DNA from: Actinomyces oris
GTDB taxonomy: Bacteria; Actinomycetota; Actinomycetes; Actinomycetales; Actinomycetaceae
Reading direction: 5' to 3'
Length of the DNA stretch: 64,000 nucleotides
Assembly (NCBI RefSeq): GCF_001553935.1
Contig: NZ_CP014232.1
Coordinates: 2,046,001 to 2,110,000, forward strand
Made by a program: the position numbers and the translations under genes
Notes under the pieces: generated by a model
What the model was told of the DNA's origin: nothing
What the model saw: only the letters and a program-made list of their open reading frames with translations
Database searches by the model: none
Shown: one piece after another, positions 37,179-44,731 of the stretch
How the letters are laid out: the number at the start of each line of letters is the position of its first letter
How positions within the stretch are numbered: position 1 is the first letter of the stretch

Positions 37179-37814
37179 TCAGCTGTTCTGCCAGGCGGAG
37201 GTCGCCTCCATGAGCGCCATGTAGTCGTCCTCCCGGGCGCTCAGGAAGACCTGCTCCCAGGCGTGGGCCATCGCATCGGGCACGAGCCCGGTGATCCGCA
37301 TGGCCTCCGCGGTGAACGGAACCGCATGAATGCCTGAGGCCGTGGTGACACCCCGATCGGTAACCACCGGCGTCTCCACGTAGTGATTGCCACCTCGGTA
37401 TCCACTGGTTTGCAGGAAGACCGAGGCATTCGAGGTGTGGCCGCGATCGTCCAGGAAACCGCCCCGTGCCAGCAGGAGCGTGGCACCACAGATGGCCGCC
37501 ACCGGAATCTCCTTTTCCAGGAGGCTGCCGACGGCCTCGATGAGCCGGTCGTGCCCGGCTGCGTAGTGGTCCCCTCCCGGAATGACCAGGGCCGCGAGGG
37601 ATCCCTCTTCAGCCAGCGCGTCCAGGGCGTTGAGGTCGGCCTCCGGGGCCAGCGGAAGGTTCCCCAGCGTGCGCACCGGCTCGAGCCCGTCGCCCACGAG
37701 CAGCAGCCGGAAGCGCCTGGGCTTGAGCTGCTCCGCGCCCGCGATCTGAGTGGTGAGGTAGGCGTACTCCCAGTCCGCCATGGTCTCGGTCGTGTACAGA
37801 GCAATGGTGCGCAT
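37179..37814 (-). CDS. DJ-1/PfpI family protein
   Basis: 211 residues, class I glutamine amidotransferase-like fold. The nucleophile-elbow cysteine is in VAAICGATLLLARGG near 107; the motifs LVIPGGDHYA and LDDRGHTSNASVFLQTSG also fit. Members act as chaperones, glyoxalase-like enzymes or regulators; the role here is open. The ATG at 37814 has GGAG upstream. The MarR-regulated oxidoreductase lies downstream in the same direction, 233 bp away and with its own promoter. Confidence 0.85.
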   Translation of the reverse strand: MRTIALYTTETMADWEYAYLTTQIAGAEQLKPRRFRLLLVGDGLEPVRTLGNLPLAPEADLNALDALAEEGSLAALVIPGGDHYAAGHDRLIEAVGSLLEKEIPVAAICGATLLLARGGFLDDRGHTSNASVFLQTSGYRGGNHYVETPVVTDRGVTTASGIHAVPFTAEAMRITGLVPDAMAHAWEQVFLSAREDDYMALMEATSAWQNS

Positions 37815-38161
37815 CTCGGCTCCTTCCATCCATTTAAAGAACTTCTTTGATTGTGCACTACGTGTGCGCATCTCGCAGTAGTTCTGGTGGCGAATTATTG
37901 TCTAACTTTGTAAATTCACTGTCATATATAACCTATGTTACATAGGTGGTGTCTATTATTTCTCCCATGTGACGTCCTGCTTGTTTTGGTTTTCTGGAGA
38001 TGTCTGGCAGGTATGTTAAAAATCGTGACAACTACAGGATTTGGGGGTACTCTAGGCGCCTAGGGTTCCTTGGCGTGTTTGGATTAGGGGTGGTCACCAA
38101 GAGGGTTGTGTTGTGCGAGTGTGATATAGAGATTCTTCTAAAGTTGTTTGGAGGTCCTGGG
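37815..38161. other. AT-rich divergent intergenic region
   Basis: About 350 bp, clearly lower in GC than the surrounding genes, between the DJ-1 gene (minus) and the AT-rich membrane-protein gene (plus). It should hold both promoters; many AT-rich hexamers make any single choice unsafe. The downstream frame is open from 38000, but the codons before 38162 have no matching ribosome-binding site. Confidence 0.4.
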
Positions 38162-38815
38162 ATGGAATCGATTTCCGGTGGAAGTAGTGTTGGGTCCGAG
38201 TCGGCGTCGAAGTCACCGCAACTTGATGTGTTGTTGACTGGGTATGCTGCGCAGCGCGCGGATTGCTCGGCAATATATGGGGCTTCAACAAATATGTTGG
38301 GGTTTATAGTCGGGACGATGGGTTTTGTTGCCATAGTTGTTGGTGATCCTAGTGGAGTTCCGCCAATCTGGTTGGCTTTAGCTGCTATGCTGCCTTGGGG
38401 GATGCTGTCGTACCATTCGCTTATTGTTGGGATGAATGCCGGCCACTCTTATGTCTGTGAGGTTTACGAGCAACTCATTGCTGAAGCGGCACCCGAGGGG
38501 CTTATTTATCATGACAAAGGGAAGAAAGACAAGATAATTTTGGGTGTGACCGTTGGGGAGCGATTCTTGGATCCTAGGAGGGCTTCCGTCTCAAGGTCTG
38601 CTGCATCATTCTTTGCATTCTTCGCTAGTTTGTTCCTGCCGATCCTGTATTCCGCTTCGATCTTGAGTGGCCTCTGGAGTCGGAGTTGGTGGTGGTTTAT
38701 GTTCGCCGTGACTTTTGTGTCGGTCGGATTCGTTATTGTGTTAGTTAATGACGTGAAAAATTTAGTGCGACCAGAGGTTAAGGAGATTGATGAATTGCTG
38801 ACGTCATTTAGGTGA
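38162..38815 (+). CDS. Hypothetical four-helix membrane protein, low GC
   Basis: 217 residues with four hydrophobic segments in two hairpins: NMLGFIVGTMGFVAIVVG and IWLALAAMLPWGMLSYHSLI, then, after a charged cytoplasmic-looking segment (YHDKGKKDKIILGVTVGERF), SFFAFFASLFLPILYSASIL and WWWFMFAVTFVSVGFVIVLV. I recognise no family. GGAGG seven bases before the ATG fixes the start. The whole gene uses AT-rich codons rare in its neighbours, a sign of recent transfer. Function unknown. Confidence 0.7.
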   Translation: MESISGGSSVGSESASKSPQLDVLLTGYAAQRADCSAIYGASTNMLGFIVGTMGFVAIVVGDPSGVPPIWLALAAMLPWGMLSYHSLIVGMNAGHSYVCEVYEQLIAEAAPEGLIYHDKGKKDKIILGVTVGERFLDPRRASVSRSAASFFAFFASLFLPILYSASILSGLWSRSWWWFMFAVTFVSVGFVIVLVNDVKNLVRPEVKEIDELLTSFR

Positions 38816-38930
38816 TATTCTATTGGGCGGTTTAGTCTGTTGTGCTGATGAAATATTATTTAGGGCGAAGTTTTCCTGCGATGGTTCTGTAGTCGGATAG
38901 GCGATCTCTTAGGGTGGTGGGCGCGGCCGG

Positions 38931-38959
38931 AACATATAATGAGTTCGTGGGTATATGTT
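38931..38959. repeat. AT-rich inverted repeat after the membrane-protein gene
   Basis: AACATATA (38931-38938) and TATATGTT (38952-38959), a perfect 8-bp inverted repeat with a 13-base spacer, in the 276-bp gap before the helicase gene. It could be a terminator stem, an operator or an edge of the transferred segment. Confidence 0.35.
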
Positions 38960-39075
38960 GTAAAGAGGAAGTTTTAATGTTGTGGATTCGAGTCGGTCGA
39001 GTGTGACGGGTGGATGCTGTGTGTTCGGCCAGGGAGTGTTATCACTGAGGTACGTAACGTGTCGGTGGCCTGGCC

Positions 39076-39081
39076 TAGGCT
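39076..39081 (+). promoter_or_regulatory. Candidate -10 of the UvrD/PcrA helicase gene
   Basis: TAGGCT ends 10 bases before the ATG at 39092 with no Shine-Dalgarno sequence between, giving a leaderless or near-leaderless mRNA. It is the same hexamer as before sigH and sucC. Confidence 0.4.
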
Positions 39082-39091
39082 TGGCCTCACG

Positions 39092-42004
39092 ATGAACGCG
39101 ATGAACTCCCTCTTCGGCGCCCTGCCCATGCCCGGCTCCGGCGGTGCGGCCACGCCGCCGCCCGAGGCCGCGCTGCCCGCCCTCGTTCCCGCCGCAGGCT
39201 CCTTCGACGATGACTCCTGGGCCGAGGTCGAGGCCCCGGAGGAGGACTGGGGGCCCGAGGACGCCCCACCGCCTGAGGACGAGTCCGCCGCAGCCCCCAC
39301 CTGGGAGGAGCGCCAGGACGAGGTCTCCGCCCTGGTCGCCCGCGCCCAGGCCAATGCCGCCGCGGCCCGCGCCCGAGTCGACGGCGCCGCGCCCTCGGGC
39401 CGGCCCACCGGCCCGGCCTGGGGCGTCACAGTCTCAGACCCGGCCGAGCTCATCCGTGGCCTCAACCCCGCCCAGGAGGCTGCCGTCACCCACGCCGGCG
39501 CCCCCCTGCTCATCATCGCCGGCGCGGGATCGGGCAAGACCCGGGTCCTGACCCACCGCATCGCCCACCTCATCGCCACCGGACGCGCCCGCCCCGGCGA
39601 GATCCTGGCCATCACCTTCACCAACAAGGCCGCCGCTGAGATGCGCGAACGCGTCACCGCCCTGGTCGGTCCCGCCGGCGAACGCATGTGGGTCTCCACC
39701 TTCCACTCCGCCTGCGTGCGCATCCTGCGCCGCGAGCACGAGGCCGCCGGTCTGCGCTCCACCTTCTCCATCTACGACGCCGCCGACTCCACCCGCCTCA
39801 TCACCCTCATCGTGCGCGAGCTGGGCATCGACCCCAAGCGCTTCACCCCCAAGACCTTCGCCCACCGCATCTCCGACCTCAAGAACGAGCTCATCACCCC
39901 GGCCCAGTTCGCCGAGCGGGCCGTCACCTCCAACCCCCTCGAGCGCCACCTCGCCGAGGTCTACCGCGCCTACGCCCAGCGCCTGAGCGCCGCCAACGCC
40001 CTGGACTTCGACGACATCATCATGCGCACCGTCTCCCTGCTCCAGACCCGCCCGGCCGTGGCCGAGATGTACCGGCGCCGCTTCCGCCACATCCTGGTCG
40101 ACGAGTACCAGGACACCAACCACGCCCAGTACGTCCTCGTGCGCGAGCTCGTCGGCGGCCCCGGCACCTCCGGGGCAGGCTCGGCCCTGCCACCGGGCGA
40201 GCTCACCGTCGTCGGCGACTCCGACCAGTCCATCTACGCCTTCCGCGGCGCCACCATCCGCAACATCGAGGAGTTCGAGGAGGACTACCCCTCGGCCCGC
40301 ACCATCCTGCTGGAGCAGAACTACCGCTCCACCCAGAACATCCTCTCGGCCGCGAACGCCGTCATCTCCCGCAACAGCGGCCGGCGCGAGAAGAACCTGT
40401 GGACCGCCGCCGGAGACGGCGCCCCCATCACCGGTTACGTCGCCGACTCCGAGCACGACGAGGCCCGCTGGATCAGCCAGGAGGTTGACCGCCTGGCCGA
40501 CGAGCACGGCATACGCCCTCGCGACGTCGCCGTCTTCTACCGCACCAACGCCCAGTCCCGTGCCCTCGAAGAGGCCTTCATGCGCGCCGGCCAGCCCTAC
40601 AAGGTCATCGGCGGCACCCGCTTCTACGACCGCCGCGAGATCAAGGACGCCATCGCCTACCTGCGCGCCGTCGATAACCCCGACGACGACGTCAACCTGC
40701 GCCGCATCCTCAACGTCCCCAAACGCGGCCTGGGTGACAAGGCCGAGGGCGCCCTGGCCGAGCACGCTGCTCGCTACGCCGTCTCCTTCGGGCAAGCCGT
40801 CGCCGACGCCGCCGGAGCCCCCCGTGATGCCCAGACGGACGGAACCGAGAACACCGACGGGCAGGCCCCCTCTACCACCGGGGCCGGCGAGCCGCCCGAG
40901 GTCGAGGGCCTGACCACCCGGGCCCGCAACCAGGTGCGTGGCTTCCACGAGCTGCTCACCACCCTGCGCCACATGGTCACCGCCGGCGACGGCGTCGCCG
41001 ACATCCTCGACTCCGCCCTGGACGCCTCGGGCTACCTCGCCGAGCTGCGCGCCAGTGACGACCCCCAGGACGCCACCCGCGTGGAGAACCTCGCCGAGCT
41101 CCACTCCGTGGCCAGCGACTTCCAGGCCGCCAACCCCGACGGCACCCTGGCCGACTTCCTCGAGCGCGTCTCACTCGTGGCCGACTCCGACCAGCTCCCA
41201 CCCAGCGCCGACCTGGAGGACGAGGACGCCCGGCAGGCCGAGGAGCAGGGCCAGATCACCCTCATGACCGTCCACACCGCCAAGGGCCTGGAGTTCCCGG
41301 TCGTCTTCGTCACCGGCATGGAGGACGGTACCTTCCCCCACAGCCGTTCCCTGGCCGAGGAGACCGAGCTCGCTGAGGAACGGCGTCTGGCCTACGTGGC
41401 CCTCACCCGCGCCCGCGAGCGCCTCTACCTCACCCGCGCCGCCGTGCGCTCGGCCTGGGGAGCCGCCAACGCCATGCCTGCCTCCCGCTTCCTCGACGAC
41501 GTGCCGGATGAGACCATCGACTGGAAGCGCCTGGCCTCCTCCATGGAGGCGCTGCGCGGCGGCGGCACCGGCTGGGGCAGCAGCTGGGGCGAGGGCGGCT
41601 TCGGCTCGGGCGGACGGCGCTCAGGCTCCTCCCGGCAGAGCTCCTACTCCGACGACGATGACTTCGCCCCACCCGTGGGCGCAGGCACCAAGCGCTCGGG
41701 CAAACTGGGGCGCGTGGAGACCGCCCAGGACCGTGCCGCCAAGCGCACCTCCGCCCGCCTCGAGGCCCGCGGCAAGCATGGCGACTCCTCACCGGCCGGC
41801 GCTGCCGCCTCGGAGGACCTGCCCGCAGCCGTCGCCGGGCTGAGGACCGGCGACCAGGTGCGCCACGACTCCTACGGGGTGGGCACCGTCGTCGGCCTGG
41901 AGGGCAAGGGGAGGTCCCTGACCGCCCGCGTCGAGTTCGTCATCGACGGCGCCCCCACCACCAAGCGCCTCATCCTGCGCTACGCCCCCGTCGCCAAGAT
42001 CTGA
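39092..42004 (+). CDS. pcrA: UvrD/PcrA family ATP-dependent DNA helicase
   Basis: 970 residues, superfamily 1 helicase. About 120 acidic, low-complexity N-terminal residues precede motif I (IIAGAGSGKTRVLTHRIAHL near 140), motif Ia (AITFTNKAAAEMRERV), motif II (ILVDEYQDTNHAQYVL), motif III (VVGDSDQSIYAFRGATIRNI), motif IV (LEQNYRSTQNIL) and motifs V-VI (LMTVHTAKGLEFPVVFVTGM, YVALTRARERLYLTRA). The C-terminus carries a Gly/Ser-rich linker and a Tudor-like domain (GDQVRHDSYGVGTVVGLEGK) that in PcrA contacts RNA polymerase. It acts in nucleotide-excision and replication repair. Confidence 0.95.
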   Translation: MNAMNSLFGALPMPGSGGAATPPPEAALPALVPAAGSFDDDSWAEVEAPEEDWGPEDAPPPEDESAAAPTWEERQDEVSALVARAQANAAAARARVDGAAPSGRPTGPAWGVTVSDPAELIRGLNPAQEAAVTHAGAPLLIIAGAGSGKTRVLTHRIAHLIATGRARPGEILAITFTNKAAAEMRERVTALVGPAGERMWVSTFHSACVRILRREHEAAGLRSTFSIYDAADSTRLITLIVRELGIDPKRFTPKTFAHRISDLKNELITPAQFAERAVTSNPLERHLAEVYRAYAQRLSAANALDFDDIIMRTVSLLQTRPAVAEMYRRRFRHILVDEYQDTNHAQYVLVRELVGGPGTSGAGSALPPGELTVVGDSDQSIYAFRGATIRNIEEFEEDYPSARTILLEQNYRSTQNILSAANAVISRNSGRREKNLWTAAGDGAPITGYVADSEHDEARWISQEVDRLADEHGIRPRDVAVFYRTNAQSRALEEAFMRAGQPYKVIGGTRFYDRREIKDAIAYLRAVDNPDDDVNLRRILNVPKRGLGDKAEGALAEHAARYAVSFGQAVADAAGAPRDAQTDGTENTDGQAPSTTGAGEPPEVEGLTTRARNQVRGFHELLTTLRHMVTAGDGVADILDSALDASGYLAELRASDDPQDATRVENLAELHSVASDFQAANPDGTLADFLERVSLVADSDQLPPSADLEDEDARQAEEQGQITLMTVHTAKGLEFPVVFVTGMEDGTFPHSRSLAEETELAEERRLAYVALTRARERLYLTRAAVRSAWGAANAMPASRFLDDVPDETIDWKRLASSMEALRGGGTGWGSSWGEGGFGSGGRRSGSSRQSSYSDDDDFAPPVGAGTKRSGKLGRVETAQDRAAKRTSARLEARGKHGDSSPAGAAASEDLPAAVAGLRTGDQVRHDSYGVGTVVGLEGKGRSLTARVEFVIDGAPTTKRLILRYAPVAKI

Positions 42005-42121
42005 CGACACCATCCGCCATCAGCCCCGCGCGGTATCTGGGACAGTGCTTGAAAGTAGCGGGCCGCCGGTTCCTCCTGGCGGGGGAGGCGTGGCGATCGG
42101 TGGGTAGGAAACACTGGGGTC

Positions 42122-43123
42122 ATGAACGCCCCGGCCTCCTTCCCGACTTCATCAGTGGAGCCGCGGGCTCCTCGCCTCCTGGACCGGCTCGTCCCGGCCA
42201 GTCCCCAGTGGCGCATTCCTCCGCGAAAGGCGGAGCGGCTCGGCTGGCTCCAGCTTCTTCTCGGAATTCCGATGATCTTCGTCGTTCAACTCGTCGCCGG
42301 GATTCTCGCAGTGATGACCGGATTCGCGCACCTGACGGCTAACGGTCGGCTTGATTCCCTGCCGGAAGCCTTATTCGTCATAGCTATCTTCGGTGCACCG
42401 CTGGCCCTGCTCGGGTACTGGCTGCTGGTGCACTTCGTCGGTGGCCGGCCTGTCATTGAGATGGGCGGGCGTGGGGCAGCACTGCGCGAGTTCCTGGTCG
42501 GCCTGGCCATAGGAGCGCTGCTCATGAGCGCCGTCATCGCGGTTCTGGCCCTGCTCGGTTCCTACCACGTGGTGGACGTCGGCTGGAGCACGGGGATCCT
42601 CGCCGGTCTAGGAGCCGGAGTCCTTGCCGGATTCACCGAGGAGATTCTGTTTCGAGGGATTCTGCTGCGCCTCATCGAGGGCTGGGTGGGGACCTGGTGG
42701 GCGCTGGCCATCACCTCGTTCCTCTTTGGAATCTCTCACCTGGGCAATGCCCATGCGACGGTCTTCGGTGCGGTGGCGATCGCGCTGGAGGCGGGCATCC
42801 TGCTGGGCGCCTGCTACCTGCTCACCCGTCGCCTGTGGCTGGCGATCGGGCTGCACGCCGCCTGGAACTTCGTCCAGGGCGGCATCTTCGGCTCCGACAT
42901 CTCCGGCATCGGGTCGGGACGCGGACTCATCGAGGCCCGCTTCACCGGCCCTGACCTGCTCACCGGCGGAGTCATGGGGATCGAGGCCTCCGTCGTCGCG
43001 GTCGTGCTGTGCACCGCGGCCGGTGTGGCCATGCTGTTGGCGGTCCGCCGGCGCGGGCTTGTCGTCCCGCCGCGGTGGCGCCGCCCGCCTCAGGCCGCAC
43101 TGGACGGCACACAGCCGGCCTAG
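42122..43123 (+). CDS. CPBP family intramembrane glutamic endopeptidase
   Basis: 333 residues with about eight hydrophobic segments. The active-site motifs are GFTEEILFRGILLRLIEG near 170 (EExxxR), FLFGISHLGN near 200 and GLHAAWNFVQGG near 245. The family includes CAAX prenyl proteases and bacteriocin self-immunity proteins; the target is unknown. A second, divergent member lies at 50616-51479. The ATG at 42122 follows a 117-bp gap. Confidence 0.86.
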   Translation: MNAPASFPTSSVEPRAPRLLDRLVPASPQWRIPPRKAERLGWLQLLLGIPMIFVVQLVAGILAVMTGFAHLTANGRLDSLPEALFVIAIFGAPLALLGYWLLVHFVGGRPVIEMGGRGAALREFLVGLAIGALLMSAVIAVLALLGSYHVVDVGWSTGILAGLGAGVLAGFTEEILFRGILLRLIEGWVGTWWALAITSFLFGISHLGNAHATVFGAVAIALEAGILLGACYLLTRRLWLAIGLHAAWNFVQGGIFGSDISGIGSGRGLIEARFTGPDLLTGGVMGIEASVVAVVLCTAAGVAMLLAVRRRGLVVPPRWRRPPQAALDGTQPA

Positions 43124-43173
43124 GATCGGTCACGAATCCAGGACGGAGCACTGTGTGTTCGTACCATAGGGAG

Positions 43174-43223
43174 CGCGGTCGTACCCTCTACCCCTCGAAC
43201 GCGAGGCTCAAGGTACGACCGCG
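43174..43223. terminator. Bidirectional terminator between convergent genes
   Basis: A perfect 12-bp outer stem (43174-43185 with 43212-43223) enclosing a 5-bp CCTCG-AACG-CGAGG hairpin, midway between the CPBP gene and the nitroreductase gene running toward it. Confidence 0.65.
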
Positions 43224-43270
43224 ACGTCGAGCATCTCGGGCGGTGACGGCGCGAGCCGACCGCAACCGGA

Positions 43271-43990
43271 TCAGCTGCGGTTCGGCACCAGGCGCACGGG
43301 GCGCCGCTCGGCCCGGAAGTCGTTGACGGGGGCCTCGGAGGCGTAGCCCAGGGCGAAGCCCGTGATGAGGCGGTAGTCCGACGGCGCCTCGAACTCGGCG
43401 TCGAAGGGGCGGCGCCAGGTGGCCAGGACCCCCAGGGGGCAGGAGTCGACGCCATGGGCCTTGGCGGACAGGAACAGGGTCTGCAGCATGATCCCGGCGT
43501 CGAGCGCGGCGAAGGGCATGAGGCCTTCGTGGACCAGGACGAAACCGATGACCGGGGCGCCGAAGGCCTCACAGTTGCGGCGGGCGGCCGCGTCACGGGC
43601 CTCGCGGTCCTTGCGGCCGATACCCATGTGCGCGTACAGCCGGCCACCAACCGCCTGGGAGTGGGGCAGCAGGTCCGCGGGGTACGGCGCCCAGGTCGGG
43701 TAGTCGCCGTCGGGCGCCTTGTCGCTCAGGGCCAGGCGGGCCATCGCCCCGGGTTCCTTGTGCTGGAGGGGGAGAGCGGCGTCGAACTCCTTGACGTAGG
43801 CCGCGCGCAGACGGTCCGCCTGCTCACCGGTGGCCAGCGCCACCATGAAAGGTCGGGTGTTGGACCAGCTTGGTGCCTGGCAGGCATCCTCCAGGATCTC
43901 CTCGATGACCTCAGGCGGTACGGGGTCGGTCCGGAAGTCCCGCACGGAGTGCCGGGAAGCGGCCAGGTCGGAAAAGGTCTCGGGGGTCAT
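43271..43990 (-). CDS. Nitroreductase family protein
   Basis: 239 residues, FMN-dependent nitroreductase fold: LAASRHSVRDFRTDPVPPEV (FMN-phosphate contacts RxSxR), CQAPSWSNTRPFMVALATGE near 44, LPFAAL-type LMPFAALDAGIMLQTLFLSA near 160, and ITGFALGYASEAPVNDFRAE at the end. NAD(P)H donor and acceptor are unknown. The start codon overlaps the stop of the upstream acetyltransferase by 4 bp, so translation is coupled. A second family member lies at 49474. Confidence 0.88.
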   Translation of the reverse strand: MTPETFSDLAASRHSVRDFRTDPVPPEVIEEILEDACQAPSWSNTRPFMVALATGEQADRLRAAYVKEFDAALPLQHKEPGAMARLALSDKAPDGDYPTWAPYPADLLPHSQAVGGRLYAHMGIGRKDREARDAAARRNCEAFGAPVIGFVLVHEGLMPFAALDAGIMLQTLFLSAKAHGVDSCPLGVLATWRRPFDAEFEAPSDYRLITGFALGYASEAPVNDFRAERRPVRLVPNRS

Positions 43991-44652
43991 TGCGGCGTCT
44001 CCTGAGGCGGGTGCTGATGGCGGGGGCCGAAGGTGGAGTCGTCCAGCTGTCGCAGGACGCGGGCCGGGTTGCCCACCGCGAGGCTGCCGGCGGGAACATC
44101 CTTGGTGACCACTGATCCCGCGCCGATGACGCAGTTGTCCCCGATGGTCACACCGGGGCAGACGATGACCCCGCCGCCCAGCCACACGTTGTTCCCGATC
44201 GTGATGGGGTCGGCCGCCTCCAGGGAGCAGGCGCGCGGAGTCGGCTCCAGGGGGTGGACCGGCGTGAGCAGCTGGACGTTCGGGCCGATTTGGCAGTGTG
44301 CGCCGATACTGATCCTGGCAACGTCGAGGGCCACGAGCCCGTAGTTGACGAAGGTCCCCTCACCCACGGCGATGTTGTCCCCGTAGTCCACGCGCACCGG
44401 CGGCAGCAGGTGAGCCTTGTTGCCCAGCCCCGGGATCGCTGAGCGCAGCAGATCCCAGCAGTCCTCCTCGCCCTCGGCGAAGGCCCGCTCGAAGCGGTGG
44501 AGCATTGTGCGGGCGTGGGCGGCGATCCTGGCGCTATCGGGGTCGTCGGCGACGTACCAGTCACCGGCGAGCATGCGCTCGCGATTGGTGCGCTCGTCGC
44601 CCACGAAGTAGGGCTCGGCCTCCGGGAAGCGCGGGGCGGGGGTCTCACTCAT
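43987..44652 (-). CDS. Maltose/galactoside-type O-acetyltransferase
   Basis: 221 residues. N-terminal maltose acetyltransferase domain (ERMLAGDWYVADDPDSARIA), then a left-handed beta-helix of hexapeptide repeats (ISIGAHCQIGPNVQLLTPVH, PITIGNNVWLGGGVIVCPGV, TIGDNCVIGAGSVVTKDVPA) ending VGNPARVLRQL. The catalytic histidine is the one in LTPVHPLEPTPR. It transfers acetyl from acetyl-CoA to a sugar or similar hydroxyl. It is the first gene of a pair with the nitroreductase (ATGA overlap). Confidence 0.91.
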   Translation of the reverse strand: MSETPAPRFPEAEPYFVGDERTNRERMLAGDWYVADDPDSARIAAHARTMLHRFERAFAEGEEDCWDLLRSAIPGLGNKAHLLPPVRVDYGDNIAVGEGTFVNYGLVALDVARISIGAHCQIGPNVQLLTPVHPLEPTPRACSLEAADPITIGNNVWLGGGVIVCPGVTIGDNCVIGAGSVVTKDVPAGSLAVGNPARVLRQLDDSTFGPRHQHPPQETPQ

Positions 44653-44731
44653 ACCCAGCAGCCTAGCGGCGGCCCGACACGCCCGTCGGCCGGTTCGAGC
44701 CGACCCGCCAGAGTCGGCGCTCGGAGCCTGT

